DNA of 64,000 nucleotides from Schauerella fraxinea (GTDB lineage Bacteria; Pseudomonadota; Gammaproteobacteria; Burkholderiales; Burkholderiaceae_B). This document shows positions 1 to 9,057 of the stretch, one piece after another. Numbering within the stretch: position 1 is the stretch's first letter; every line of letters starts with the position of its first letter. Made by a program: the position numbers and the translations under genes. The stretch covers positions 434,001-498,000 of the forward strand of contig JAVDKK010000002.1 in the NCBI GenBank assembly GCA_030849945.1. Reading direction: 5' to 3'. The notes beneath the pieces were generated by a model that was given only the letters and a program-made list of their open reading frames with translations, made no database searches and was not told the DNA's origin.

Positions 1-1309
1 CCGCGTCGCGAATGGCCTGGAGCTGATCGCGGGCGAGTGCAGGATCGAAGAAGCCGCGCTCGGTCACTTCCAGACAGAGTTGTTCGGGCCGGATCCCCGA
101 GCGCGCCATCGCTTGATCGAGCACCTCGGGCATGCCGTCGCGGCTGATGTCGGGCGGCGACACGTTGAAGGAAATGCGCACACCCGGCCGGTCGGCGAGG
201 AACGGGCCCAGATCGGCGGCAATGCGCGCCACCACCAAAGCCGTGATGTCGACGATGGCACCGCTCTGTTCGGCAAGCGGGATGAATACGTCCGGCTTCA
301 TCCAGGTGCCGTCGCCCAAGGGCCAGCGCACGAGCGCTTCGGCGCCCACGCAGCGCTGCGCATGCATGTCGACGATCGGCTGGTAGTGCACTTCCAGGTC
401 GCCGCGCTGCACGGCTGCCTGCAGTTGATATCCCAGCGATTGATAGCGCCGCAGTAGGCTGAGTGCGCCCCAACCGCCGAAGATGCCGCAGATCAGGCCC
501 ATGGGCACCCAGATCAGCATTTGTTCGCGCCAGGCATTTTCAATCGTGCCCAAGGGTACCGAAGCAACCACCGCGATGGGCAAGCCCGCCGACTTTTGTA
601 CGGTGAAGTACCGGCCTTCGTGTGTGGACGACTCACCGCGCAGCGCAGCCGCCAGCAGGGGCGCGGGGTCGCTGGTTTCCCACCGGGCGACGACCTGGCT
701 GGTGGGTACGCTCACTACCGCGAGTGCCATGTCGGCCGTGTTGCCCAACACGTCGACGTAGCTGAGTGGGTCGACAACGATCACGTGATTGTCGCGCCGG
801 AAGTTCACCATGCGGCGATTCAGTCCGGTGGGATTGTGCGCTGAAAACCAGATCGACACGCCGTCACGGGTGCGCCAATCGGGTGTGTCGAGTACCGGCA
901 GATCCCGCTCGTCGCTATTGGAGGCGCACACGGCGCGGTTGCCCTGGTAGTACGCCACACTCGACACATACCGGTATTCATACGCCACGCGACGCAGGGC
1001 GGCGAGATGCGGCGGGGAGCAATTGGCGTCGCGAAAGCCCGATAATTCATCCAGCGCATTCTTGCTGCGTTGAATGACGTCCTCGGCCCGATGCAAGGCG
1101 CGGCGTGCAAAGAGATCGACATCGGCGCGGTATTGCCGTTCAGCCTGATCGTGCGCCCACGTTGCGCTCAACCACAGGGGAATGGTTACGGCGGCGCAAA
1201 AAAGGATCAGTGCGAAATAAAATGGCAGTGGCCGACGCTTGAACATATTCGGGGTGAGGCGCCTGAGCTGGGCGAACGATCGAACGTCATCGCGATACCA
1301 ATGACCCAT
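1..1309 (-). CDS. CSS-motif/EAL-domain cyclic-di-GMP phosphodiesterase (3' part cut by window edge)
   Basis: Membrane-bound c-di-GMP phosphodiesterase, incomplete at its C-terminus because the window ends. Translating the minus strand from the ATG at 1309 gives an N-terminal membrane segment (about residues 25-45, or 4-24 if the second ATG at 1246 is used), then a periplasmic domain with paired cysteines (NCSPP and later VCASN) as in CSS-motif sensors. A second hydrophobic segment (IWVPMGLICGIFGGWGAL) leads into an EAL domain with the signature GAEALVRW, a YQPIVD motif and the metal-site stretch LEVTER. The conserved EAL and E-x-T-E residues suggest an active phosphodiesterase. In this family periplasmic thiol oxidation controls activity. 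It is divergent from mtnN. Confidence 0.88.
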   Translation of the reverse strand, partial: MGHWYRDDVRSFAQLRRLTPNMFKRRPLPFYFALILFCAAVTIPLWLSATWAHDQAERQYRADVDLFARRALHRAEDVIQRSKNALDELSGFRDANCSPPHLAALRRVAYEYRYVSSVAYYQGNRAVCASNSDERDLPVLDTPDWRTRDGVSIWFSAHNPTGLNRRMVNFRRDNHVIVVDPLSYVDVLGNTADMALAVVSVPTSQVVARWETSDPAPLLAAALRGESSTHEGRYFTVQKSAGLPIAVVASVPLGTIENAWREQMLIWVPMGLICGIFGGWGALSLLRRYQSLGYQLQAAVQRGDLEVHYQPIVDMHAQRCVGAEALVRWPLGDGTWMKPDVFIPLAEQSGAIVDITALVVARIAADLGPFLADRPGVRISFNVSPPDISRDGMPEVLDQAMARSGIRPEQLCLEVTERGFFDPALARDQLQAIRDA

Positions 1310-1436
1310 TGCGCAAGCATAGCTTCTTTTCGCCGCCGTGCACGGGGCGGGAACGCAGTTTTATGCGGCGCGGCGCACCTTGTATGACGCGGTGCGTTTT
1401 ACACCGACCAAATGTTTGTTTTTTTGGAGCATCACC

Positions 1437-2255
1437 TTGATTTCCCCCTTGAAGCCCCTGGGCATCGTCGCTGCCTTGCATGCCGAAATTGCCGGTCTTT
1501 TGGACGCCATGCAGGCGCGCCGCGTTCAGCGCATCGGCGGGCGCGACTATCACTGCGGCGTGCTGGCGGGTCGCGAATGTGTGATCGTGCTCGCGCGCGT
1601 GGGCAAGGTGGCCGCCGCCGCAACGGTGGTCACGCTGATCCACGCCTTCGACGTCCAGGCCATCGTGTTTACGGGAGTGGCGGGCGGCATCGGGCCTGGG
1701 GTGGCGGTGGGCGATATCGTGATCGGCGACGTCTTCATGCAGCACGATTTGGATGCCAGTCCGTTATTCCCGCGGTACGAGATTCCGTTGCTGGCGACGA
1801 GCCGCTTGGCGTCCACGGCAGCCATGAGCGATGGGATGGCCGCGTGCGCCACGGCGTTTCTCGCGCACGATATGGCCGCCGATATCGCGCCCGATGAGCG
1901 CGCGGCATTTGGCCTGCGTATGCCACAGGTGCATCGGGGGCTCATTGTCAGTGGCGATTGCTTCGTGAGTGGCGCCACCCACGCCAACGAGATTCTCGAT
2001 GCATTGCCTGACGCGTTGTGCGTCGAAATGGAGGGCGGCGCAGTGGCGCAGGTGTGCTTCGAGTACGGCGTGCCGTTTACCGTCGTGCGAACGATATCCG
2101 ACCGTGCCGATGCGCACGCCGCGACCGATTTCATGCATTTCGTCAACGCTGTGGCAAGCGCTTATGCCAGCGGGCTGTTGCGGCGTTATCTGGCGGGATG
2201 CGCCGAAGCGGCGACGGCATCCGTGGCGAGCGGCGCGCCGGTCGGGCGCTTATAA
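1437..2255 (+). CDS. mtnN: 5'-methylthioadenosine/S-adenosylhomocysteine nucleosidase
   Basis: Cytosolic nucleosidase that hydrolyses MTA and S-adenosylhomocysteine to adenine plus the thioribose or ribosylhomocysteine, in methionine salvage and AI-2 precursor formation. The 272-residue product opens with GIVAALHAEI, has the nucleoside-phosphorylase glycine stretch FTGVAGGIGPGVAVGDIV, the substrate-binding VEMEGGAVAQVC and the catalytic-Asp motif TISDRAD near the C-terminus. I chose the TTG at 1437 because a GGAG lies seven bases upstream and translation then begins at the family's usual N-terminus; an in-frame ATG at 1338 would add 33 residues unlike the family. Its 3' end overlaps the convergent acyltransferase gene by 70 bp. 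Confidence 0.9.
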   Translation: MISPLKPLGIVAALHAEIAGLLDAMQARRVQRIGGRDYHCGVLAGRECVIVLARVGKVAAAATVVTLIHAFDVQAIVFTGVAGGIGPGVAVGDIVIGDVFMQHDLDASPLFPRYEIPLLATSRLASTAAMSDGMAACATAFLAHDMAADIAPDERAAFGLRMPQVHRGLIVSGDCFVSGATHANEILDALPDALCVEMEGGAVAQVCFEYGVPFTVVRTISDRADAHAATDFMHFVNAVASAYASGLLRRYLAGCAEAATASVASGAPVGRL

Positions 2256-3064
2256 CGGTTGTAGCCCCACAGATACTGATTGGGCGCCATCTTGATCAGC
2301 CGCTCCATGTGCGCATTGATCTCCACCGTGGCCACATGCGGATCGGCGGGGAGCGGTTGATCCAGCGGTTGGACGTGGATGCGGTAGCTGGCGCGTGCGG
2401 CAAGACGTTGCGCAAACACCAGCACAATCGTGGCGCCCGTTTGGGCTTGCAGGCGCTGCACCAGTGTCATCGTGTAGGCCTGACGACCGAAGAACGGTGC
2501 CCATTCGCCTTCACCGCCCGGCGGGCATTGGTCGGGCAGGATGCCGACGATCTCACCGCGGCGCAGCGCCTTGAGCAACATGCGCACGCCGCGGTAGTTG
2601 GCCGGGGCCATGGCCAGATCCTGGCCCGCGCGATTGCGTTCGACGAGCTTGCGGAAATAAACGCTGCGCGGCGGCTTGAACAATACGGTCGAGCGCGCGT
2701 GCTGAGCAAAGAGCGGCCCGAGCAACTCATAGCCGCCCAAATGGGGCGACAGCAAAATCACGCCTTTGCCTTTATCCAGCGCCGCTTGAACCGGCGCCTG
2801 ATAATTTTCAGGCTCGATGTGCAGCGGTGCCACGCCGTTGTGCCGCATCCAGAAATACGGCATTTCCATCATCATGCGCCCTGCGGCGCGGCCGGCCGAC
2901 GTGACGTCGCCGTCCGTGGCCGCAGGAAAGGCATGCAGATAATTGGTGCGTAGCCGCTGACCGTAACGGCCCGGCAGGCGTGCGATGAGGGTGCCGACAA
3001 TGTCGCCGATCGTTTGCGCCCAGGCAAGCGGTAGGCGGGAGACCAGCCAGAAAATGAGCGTCAT
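2186..3064 (-). CDS. LpxL/HtrB-family lipid A acyltransferase
   Basis: Inner-membrane acyltransferase of the lysophospholipid/lipid A late-acyltransferase family, expected to transfer an acyl chain to a lipid A precursor. The 292-residue protein has an N-terminal hydrophobic segment (MTLIFWLVSRLPLAWAQ) and the family catalytic HX4E motif in SPHLGGYELLG, followed by PPRSVYFRK, GILPDQCP and a C-terminal WGYNRYKRP typical of HtrB-like proteins. The start at 3064 has AAGGA eight bases upstream; the open frame continues to 3157 without another good ribosome site. Convergent with mtnN and overlapping it. Exact acyl chain and position on lipid A cannot be told from sequence. Confidence 0.88.
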   Translation of the reverse strand: MTLIFWLVSRLPLAWAQTIGDIVGTLIARLPGRYGQRLRTNYLHAFPAATDGDVTSAGRAAGRMMMEMPYFWMRHNGVAPLHIEPENYQAPVQAALDKGKGVILLSPHLGGYELLGPLFAQHARSTVLFKPPRSVYFRKLVERNRAGQDLAMAPANYRGVRMLLKALRRGEIVGILPDQCPPGGEGEWAPFFGRQAYTMTLVQRLQAQTGATIVLVFAQRLAARASYRIHVQPLDQPLPADPHVATVEINAHMERLIKMAPNQYLWGYNRYKRPTGAPLATDAVAASAHPAR

Positions 3065-3275
3065 GACCGTCCTTTTGACGTGGGCCCGAGCGGGCTGCGA
3101 GACGCGGATGCTGCGATCGGCCAAAGACGGGCCGCCGCGGCGCAGAGCGTGAAACACGGGTCTGCGCGGTATCGACTATACGCCTATCCTCGGGCGCTTT
3201 CGCTGCGCCGCAACAAATCATCACGATGGAGTCTAAAGACTTCACATGACGATTGTGTGCGTTGCGCAATGACAC

Positions 3276-3298
3276 ACCCGCAGGGACGGCCTGCGGGT
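3276..3298. terminator. stem-loop after the RidA gene (possible terminator)
   Basis: A perfect 9-bp inverted repeat (ACCCGCAGG / CCTGCGGGT) with a 5-nt loop lies 17 bp beyond the stop codon of the RidA gene, the last gene of the minus-strand D-amino-acid operon. No strong U-tract follows on either strand, so intrinsic termination is uncertain; it could equally act as a 3'-end stabiliser. The rest of the 3065-3314 gap shows nothing else I can name. Confidence 0.5.
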
Positions 3299-3314
3299 CA
3301 GAACGCTCAGTGGC

Positions 3315-3734
3315 TCAGGGCTTCTTGTAGGCCACGCATTCGACTTCGACCTTCGCATCGATCACCAGACGCGATTCCACGCACGCGCGCGCGGGCGGAT
3401 GCTCGCCGAAGTACTCGACGAAGACCTTATTGAAGGCCGCGAAGTCGCGCGGGTCTTCAAGCCACACGCCGCAGCGGATGACGTTTTCGGGGCCGTAACC
3501 GGCTTCTTTCAACACGGCCATCAGATTGCGAATGGCCACATGCGATTGGGCCACCACGTTGCCGACGACGACCTCGCCGTTTTCCATCGGCACCTGACCC
3601 GATACATACAACCAACCGTCCGCTTGAACGGCACGCGAAAACGGCATGTGTGCGCCGCCTTGGCCGGTGCCGCCGGCCGCGCCATAGCGAATGATGCCGT
3701 TGGCGTCGGGCGTGGGCGTGGATGCATTGCTCAT
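3315..3734 (-). CDS. RidA-family (YjgF/YER057c/UK114) reactive imine/enamine deaminase
   Basis: Small cytosolic protein (139 aa) of the Rid family. RidA hydrolyses 2-aminoacrylate and related imines released by PLP-dependent dehydratases. The sequence shows PFSRAVQADGWLYVSGQVP near the N-terminus and PPARACVESRLV then VEVECVAYKKP at the C-terminus; the Arg in PPARA occupies the position of the catalytic arginine of true RidA. Start at 3734 has AGGA nine bases upstream. Last gene of the D-amino-acid operon, 13 bp after the deacylase. Because the first gene of the operon is a D-serine/D-threonine-type PLP enzyme, detoxifying its enamine products is a natural role (inference). Confidence 0.88.
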   Translation of the reverse strand: MSNASTPTPDANGIIRYGAAGGTGQGGAHMPFSRAVQADGWLYVSGQVPMENGEVVVGNVVAQSHVAIRNLMAVLKEAGYGPENVIRCGVWLEDPRDFAAFNKVFVEYFGEHPPARACVESRLVIDAKVEVECVAYKKP

Positions 3735-3747
3735 GAAAACGATTCCT

Positions 3748-5223
3748 TTAATGTTGATAAGCGTTGAAACCGGCGCGCAAGTCGCCGCTGCGTGGCAACC
3801 AGCGGCCGGCGCGGTCGGGCAGGGCACGACCCTGGCGGTAGGACAACGTGCCGTTGACCCACACGCCTTCGATGCCGGCGGCTTGCTGCACGGGCGCCGC
3901 AAAGGTGGCGCGATCGATCACCGTGGCCGGGTCGAACAGCACAAGATCGGCATGATAGCCTTCGCGAATGACGCCTCGTTCAGCCAACCCGAAACGGGCG
4001 GCCGACAGGCCCGTCATTTTGTGCACGGCCTGCGCCAACGGAAACAGATTCATATCGCGGCTGTAGTGACCAAGCACCCGTGGAAAGGCGCCCCACAGGC
4101 GGGGATGCGGCAACGGATCGTTCGGCAATCCGTCCGACCCGATCATCGTCAGCCGGTGCGAGAGGATGCGGCGCACATCGTCTTCATGCATGCCGTGATA
4201 CACCGCGCCCGCCGGTTGCAGGCGGCGTGCGGCGTCCAGGAGCGATACGTCCCAGGTGGCCGCGATGTCGGCCAATTTGCGCCCGGCCATTTCCGGATGT
4301 GGGGTGCACCACGTGATGTCGATATCGAAATCGCTGGTGACCTGCTTCAGGTCGAGGGTGGACGAACTGGCGGAATACGGATAGCAATCGCAGCCCACCG
4401 GTACCATTTTTCCACCGGTGTCCAGCATCGCCAGCACTTCGCGACTGCGGCCCCAGTTGCCCGCGCCGGCGCATTTCAGATGCGACACGATTACCGGCAC
4501 GCGAGCGTGGCCGGCAATGTCGAACGCTTCCTGCATTGCCTCGAGAATGGCGGCGAATTCGGTGCGCAAGTGGGTGGTGTACAGCGCGCCGAACGCATTG
4601 AGTTCTTCGGCCAGCGCTTTGACTTCGGCCGTGTCGGCCTCAAAGGCCGAGGCATAGGCCAGGCCGGTACTCAGGCCGATGGCACCGTGTTCGAGCGCAT
4701 CGCGCAGTTGGGCGCGCATGCCGGCAATTTCCGCTGCGGTGGCGCTGCGATCCAGGCGATCCATGTGGTTGTTGCGCAGCGCCGTATGGCCCACGAGCGC
4801 CGCCACATTCACCGCCGGCCGGGCAGCGTCGACCGCGCGTGTGTAATCGGCAAAGGTCGGATAGACAAAGTCGTGTTCGCGGCCCAGCAAGTTCATCGGG
4901 TCGGGTGGGTCGCCGCGCAAGGCAACCGGTGAGGCGCTGATGCCACAGTTGCCCACCACCACCGTGGTCACGCCTTGCGACAGCTTCGGCAGCATGTCCG
5001 GCGTGCGGATAACATTGGTGTCGTCGTGCGTATGCACATCGATAAAGCCCGGCGCCAGCACCAGATTCGTGCCGTCGATACGATCGTGGGTGCTGGCGTC
5101 GGCCAACGCGCCAGCCGCGGCCACCACCGCGATACGGCCATCCGCCAGCGCCACATCGGCCATGATTTCGCCGGCGCCGGTGCCGTCCAGCACGCGAACC
5201 GCGCCGATTACTGTGTGGTACAT
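3748..5223 (-). CDS. N-acyl-D-amino acid deacylase (amidohydrolase superfamily)
   Basis: Metal-dependent amidohydrolase that releases D-amino acids from N-acyl (or N-carbamoyl/peptidyl) D-amino acids. The 491-residue protein has the N-terminal metal motif GFIDVHTHDD, a VVVGNCGIS stretch, ALVGHTALR, STGLAYAS, THLRTE, IVSHLKCAG and the terminal MIGSDGLPNDPLPHPRLWGAFPRVLG characteristic of the D-aminoacylase branch. Start at 5223 follows a GGAG and lies 4 bp beyond the RpiR stop, so the two are probably translationally linked. It sits between its likely regulator and a RidA gene and downstream of a peptide ABC transporter, consistent with uptake and breakdown of D-amino-acid-containing compounds. 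Confidence 0.9.
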   Translation of the reverse strand: MYHTVIGAVRVLDGTGAGEIMADVALADGRIAVVAAAGALADASTHDRIDGTNLVLAPGFIDVHTHDDTNVIRTPDMLPKLSQGVTTVVVGNCGISASPVALRGDPPDPMNLLGREHDFVYPTFADYTRAVDAARPAVNVAALVGHTALRNNHMDRLDRSATAAEIAGMRAQLRDALEHGAIGLSTGLAYASAFEADTAEVKALAEELNAFGALYTTHLRTEFAAILEAMQEAFDIAGHARVPVIVSHLKCAGAGNWGRSREVLAMLDTGGKMVPVGCDCYPYSASSSTLDLKQVTSDFDIDITWCTPHPEMAGRKLADIAATWDVSLLDAARRLQPAGAVYHGMHEDDVRRILSHRLTMIGSDGLPNDPLPHPRLWGAFPRVLGHYSRDMNLFPLAQAVHKMTGLSAARFGLAERGVIREGYHADLVLFDPATVIDRATFAAPVQQAAGIEGVWVNGTLSYRQGRALPDRAGRWLPRSGDLRAGFNAYQH

Positions 5224-5227
5224 CGTG

Positions 5228-6100
5228 TCAATCTCCGAGCGGCAACCGGTTGGGGCCGCCGCGATACTCGTCCAGTGCCAGCTTGATGCGGCGCAGCCGT
5301 TCACGCGTCTCTACCTTGCGCGCCAGGGCCAGTTCCGTGGCGAGAAAGTCGATCGCCAACAGCATCGCGTAGCGCGACGAGGAGGGCTTGTAGATGAAAT
5401 CGGTTTCGTCCGCATGAATCGGCAGCACCACATCGGCCAGCTCGGCCAGGGGCGATTCGGGATCGGTGAGCGCGACGATGGGTGCGCGATATTGTTTGAC
5501 GATACGGGCGCCCGACAAAATTTCCGGGGTCAGCCCTGAGGCCGACAGTACGATCACCGCATCGCGTTCATCCAAAGTGGCGGCCACCATGCGCAACAGC
5601 ACGGCGTCGCTGTAAGCAGCAACGGGATAACCCAACCGCACGAGCCGCGACTGCGTCTCTTGCGCCAGGGCTGCCGATGCGCCACCCATGCCAAAGATAT
5701 AGGTCATGCGTGCGCTGCCCACGATGCCGGCCGCCCGTTGCACCAAAGCCTCGGTAAATTGCGGCAGATGGTGGCGCAGGGTGCTCTCGATATCCGCATA
5801 GAGCCGCGAATAGAACGCGCTTTCATCGGGCGGGGCATCCGTATCCAGGAAGCGTGTGCCCACCGCGCTAGCCTGCGCCAGCTTGACCTTCAAGTCGCGC
5901 GTATCGTCGCAGCCCACTGATCGGGCAAAGCGCGAAATCGTCGCGATACTCACGCCTGCCTGCTGCGCCAATTGATCCAGCGTTGCACTGGCGGCGTGGG
6001 CGATGTCTTCCAGAATCGCGTCCGCCACCTTGCGCTCGGTCGCGCTCAAGTCGTCGAGGGTACTGCGGATGTGATAGACGATATCGCGAACGGGTTGCAT
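5228..6100 (-). CDS. MurR/RpiR-family transcriptional regulator (HTH plus SIS domain)
   Basis: DNA-binding regulator of 290 residues. The N-terminal HTH_6 domain (LSATERKVADAILED, then LAQQAGVSIATISRFARSVGC) is followed from about residue 125 by a SIS sugar-isomerase fold (IFGMGGASAALAQE, VIVLSASGLTPEIL, IVALTDPESPLAELAD) that senses a small ligand, often a sugar phosphate or amino sugar. The ATG at 6100 has AAGGTGAG just upstream; a GTG at 6109 is possible. It lies inside the operon between the ABC transporter and the deacylase, so it very likely controls this operon; candidate sites lie upstream of the first gene around 13029-13104. Ligand unknown. Confidence 0.9.
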   Translation of the reverse strand: MQPVRDIVYHIRSTLDDLSATERKVADAILEDIAHAASATLDQLAQQAGVSIATISRFARSVGCDDTRDLKVKLAQASAVGTRFLDTDAPPDESAFYSRLYADIESTLRHHLPQFTEALVQRAAGIVGSARMTYIFGMGGASAALAQETQSRLVRLGYPVAAYSDAVLLRMVAATLDERDAVIVLSASGLTPEILSGARIVKQYRAPIVALTDPESPLAELADVVLPIHADETDFIYKPSSSRYAMLLAIDFLATELALARKVETRERLRRIKLALDEYRGGPNRLPLGD

Positions 6101-6112
6101 GCTTCTCACCTT

Positions 6113-7177
6113 TTATGAGGCGTCGATCTCGTCGAGCCGGACACAGGCGACGTAATGGTCGGGACCCATCGGTCGCGCTGTAGGTGTGGCTTGTGCGCAG
6201 ATGTCGGCCGCGTGCGGGCAGCGGGTGCGAAACACACATCCAGACGGCGGATCGATCGGGCTGGGGATGTCGCCCTTGAGCAAGATCCGCGAGCGGGGTG
6301 CGCGCGGATCCGGCACGGGCGCCGCCGATAGTAACGCGCGGGTATAGGGATGGCGCGGCCGTGCATACACCTCGCGGGTAGGGCCGCGCTCCATGATGTG
6401 CCCGAGGTACATCACCACGACCTCGTCGCAGAGATAGTCGACCACGGCCAGATCGTGCGCGACAAACAACATCGTCAAACCCAGATCGCGCTGCAGATCC
6501 TGCAAGAGGTTGAGCACCTGCGCCTGCACGGACACATCCAGGGCCGACACCGGCTCATCGGCCACGATGAAGTCGGGCTCGACGGCCAGCGCGCGCGCAA
6601 TGCCGATGCGCTGGCGCTGACCGCCCGAAAATTCGTGTGGATAACGCGTGCGGTGATCGGCATTCAAGCCTACGCGCTCGAGCAATTCGCTGATACGGGC
6701 GTCGCGGCGATCTTGCGCGAGTTTGTGGGTGTCCAGCGCTTCGCCGAGGATTTCCGCCACGCTCATGCGCGGATTGAGGCTCGCATAAGGATCCTGAAAG
6801 ACGATCTGCATACGGCGTCGCCACGGCAACATCTGCCTTTCCGACAGGGACGACAAATCCTGCCCGTCGAATTCGATTCGGCCGGCCGTGGCCGCCACGA
6901 GCTTGAGCAAGGCGCGGCCAGTGGTTGTTTTACCGGAACCCGATTCGCCTACGAGGCCGACGATGGTGTTGCGCGGTACGTCGAACGAAACGCCGTCGAC
7001 GGCGCGCACCACGGGCGCGTGGCGACCCGAACCGGTAGGAAAGTGCACTTTCAGGTCGGTCACCCGCAGCAGCGGCGCGGCGCGGCTGGCTGCTCGGGGC
7101 GGGTTCGAACGATCGGCCGGTGCGGCGCGATCGGCGGGGCCGGCCGAGGCCAGGGGAGACAGGAGGGCGTCGGTCAT
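6113..7177 (-). CDS. Oligopeptide/dipeptide ABC transporter, ATP-binding subunit (DppF/OppF type)
   Basis: Cytoplasmic ATPase of a peptide importer, 354 aa. It shows Walker A GESGSGKT, Q-loop FQDPYASLNPRM, ABC signature FSGGQRQR, Walker B FIVADEPVSALD and H-loop VAHD, then the C-terminal oligopeptide-transporter extension with paired cysteines (CVFRTRCPHAADIC). Its ATG at 7177 overlaps the TGA of the preceding ATPase gene (ATGA), so translation is coupled. The N-terminal 35 residues before the ABC core are Ala/Pro/Arg-rich and low-complexity. With the other four subunits it makes a complete uptake system next to D-amino-acid enzymes. Confidence 0.93.
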   Translation of the reverse strand: MTDALLSPLASAGPADRAAPADRSNPPRAASRAAPLLRVTDLKVHFPTGSGRHAPVVRAVDGVSFDVPRNTIVGLVGESGSGKTTTGRALLKLVAATAGRIEFDGQDLSSLSERQMLPWRRRMQIVFQDPYASLNPRMSVAEILGEALDTHKLAQDRRDARISELLERVGLNADHRTRYPHEFSGGQRQRIGIARALAVEPDFIVADEPVSALDVSVQAQVLNLLQDLQRDLGLTMLFVAHDLAVVDYLCDEVVVMYLGHIMERGPTREVYARPRHPYTRALLSAAPVPDPRAPRSRILLKGDIPSPIDPPSGCVFRTRCPHAADICAQATPTARPMGPDHYVACVRLDEIDAS

Positions 7178-8181
7178 TGCGGCGTTACCTTGATGCAGCG
7201 GGCAAGATGCTCGGGCCACACGGGCAGCAGTTCGGGAACGGCCTGTGTGCAGGCCGGCTCGGCGATCGGGCAGCGCGGTGCAAACGTGCAGCCCGGCGGC
7301 AGTGCCAGCACGCTGGGCACATTGCCCGGGATGGGCTGCAGGCGCTCGCGCGACGCCAGCAATGCGGCCGTCGGAATACAGGACAGCAGGCCGCGCGTGT
7401 AGGGGTGGGTCGGGCGCTCGAAGAGCTCATACACGCCGGCATCTTCCACCACGCGTCCGGCATACATCACTGCCACGCGGTGCGCGATTTCAGCCACCAC
7501 GCCGAGGTTGTGGGTAACGAACAAGATGCTCATGCCGGATTCGGCCTGCAGGCGGCGCAGCAGATCCAGAATCTGCGCCTGCACCGTCACGTCCAAAGCC
7601 GTGGTGGGTTCGTCGGCGATCAACACCGATGGATTGCAGGCCAAAGCCAGCGCGATCATCACGCGTTGGCGCATCCCGCCCGACATCTGGTGGGGATACT
7701 CGTGCACGCGGCGAGCGGCTGCCGGGATCTCGACGCGTTCGAGCATGTCCTGCGCGCGCTTGAGCGCCGCCGCGTGCGAGCCTCCTTCATGCTGCAGCAC
7801 CGCTTCGGCGATCTGATCGCCCACGGTGTACAGGGGGTTGAGGCTCGTCATCGGCTCTTGAAAAATCATCGCGATTTCGGCGCCGCGAATGCGCCGCAAC
7901 GTGGCGGCAGAAGCCTGCGCCAGATCGTGTTGCTTGCCACCGCGGTCGCGAAAAAGGATCTTGCCGGCTTCGATACGGCCGGCCGGCTTGGGCAACAGCC
8001 CCATGATCGACAGGCTGGTGACCGACTTTCCCGATCCCGATTCACCCACGATCGCGAGCGTTTCACCGCGCGCTAGGTCAAAGGTCACGCCGTCGACCGA
8101 TTTCGCGACGCCATCGCGGCTGTGAAACCACGTTTTGAGTCCGTCTACTGAAAGAACGATGTCTCTGCTGCTTGCGGTCAT
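7174..8181 (-). CDS. Oligopeptide/dipeptide ABC transporter, ATP-binding subunit (DppD/OppD type)
   Basis: First ATPase of the peptide importer, 335 aa: Walker A GESGSGKS, Q-loop FQEPMTSLNPLYTVGDQI, signature MSGGMRQR, Walker B VLIADEPTTALD, H-loop VTHNLGVV, and the oligo_HPY C-terminus with GCTFAPRCPIAEPAC. It pairs with the following DppF-type subunit as the heterodimeric motor of Dpp/Opp-like systems. Start at 8181 is 3 bp after the stop of the DppC-type permease, and its stop overlaps the next start; the four transporter genes are tightly packed and presumably one transcript. Confidence 0.93.
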   Translation of the reverse strand: MTASSRDIVLSVDGLKTWFHSRDGVAKSVDGVTFDLARGETLAIVGESGSGKSVTSLSIMGLLPKPAGRIEAGKILFRDRGGKQHDLAQASAATLRRIRGAEIAMIFQEPMTSLNPLYTVGDQIAEAVLQHEGGSHAAALKRAQDMLERVEIPAAARRVHEYPHQMSGGMRQRVMIALALACNPSVLIADEPTTALDVTVQAQILDLLRRLQAESGMSILFVTHNLGVVAEIAHRVAVMYAGRVVEDAGVYELFERPTHPYTRGLLSCIPTAALLASRERLQPIPGNVPSVLALPPGCTFAPRCPIAEPACTQAVPELLPVWPEHLARCIKVTPQ

Positions 8182-8184
8182 GAT

Positions 8185-9057
8185 TTACAGCTCCTTGCGC
8201 AAGCGCGGGTCGAGCACGTCGCGCAGTCCGTCGCCCAGCAATTGCAGCGACAGCACCGACAACACGATGGCGATACCGGGGAAGATCATGATCCAGTCGG
8301 CTTGCCCCATGTATTGCTGGCCCGAGTTGATCATCGTGCCCCAAGTGGGGATGTCGGGCGACACGCCGACGCCGAGAAACGACAAGCCGGCCTCCGCCAG
8401 GATGGCGTAGGCGAAGATGAACGTGCCTTGCACCAGAATCGGCGAGATCAGATTGCGCAGCACGTGCACCGTGACGATGCGATACGTGGGCACGCCCAAG
8501 GCGCGCGCGGCTTCCACGAAGGGCAGCTCGCGGATCACGAGGGTGGAGGCACGCACCACCCGCGCCAGGCGCGGTGTATACACAATGCCCAGCGCAATGA
8601 TGACGTTGATGAGCGACGGACCCAAAGCGGCCACCAGCGCAATGGCCAGCAGGATGTCGGGAAAGGCCATCATGGCGTCGATCAGGCGTGACACGAATTT
8701 GTCGGCACCGCGAAAGAACCCGGCGATGAGCCCGAGTGCAATGCCGAGCACACTGGCCAGGATCACGACCGAAAAGCCCACCATCAGCGAAAGCCGCCCG
8801 CCGTGGATGACGCGACTGAACACATCGCGGCCGAAGTCGTCGGTGCCGAACCAGTGCACACTGCTCGGCGCTTTCAGCCGATTCATGATCGACAATTTGT
8901 AGGGATCGAAGGGGCTGACATACGGCGCCAATAAAGCGGCCGCGATCAGGACGACCAGCACGATCAGGCTGATCAGCACTGTTTTGCGCGCGATCAACAG
9001 GCGCAATACCTGCCAGCGGTCGCTGCCGCCGGCGGTGGAAGGAAGAGCCATGGCCAT
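8185..9057 (-). CDS. Oligopeptide/dipeptide ABC transporter permease (DppC/OppC type)
   Basis: Inner-membrane permease of 290 aa with the N-terminal transmembrane helix of DppC proteins (LISLIVLVVLIAAALLAPYV), the following SPFDPYKL loop and a BPD_transp_1 core with the EAA loop VEAARALGVPTYRIVTVHVL that contacts the ATPases. The C-terminus ends GDGLRDVLDPRLRKEL, as usual in this family. Its start (9057) shares one base with the upstream permease stop (TGATG). A second in-frame ATG at 9051 is possible and changes little. Confidence 0.93.
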   Translation of the reverse strand: MAMALPSTAGGSDRWQVLRLLIARKTVLISLIVLVVLIAAALLAPYVSPFDPYKLSIMNRLKAPSSVHWFGTDDFGRDVFSRVIHGGRLSLMVGFSVVILASVLGIALGLIAGFFRGADKFVSRLIDAMMAFPDILLAIALVAALGPSLINVIIALGIVYTPRLARVVRASTLVIRELPFVEAARALGVPTYRIVTVHVLRNLISPILVQGTFIFAYAILAEAGLSFLGVGVSPDIPTWGTMINSGQQYMGQADWIMIFPGIAIVLSVLSLQLLGDGLRDVLDPRLRKEL

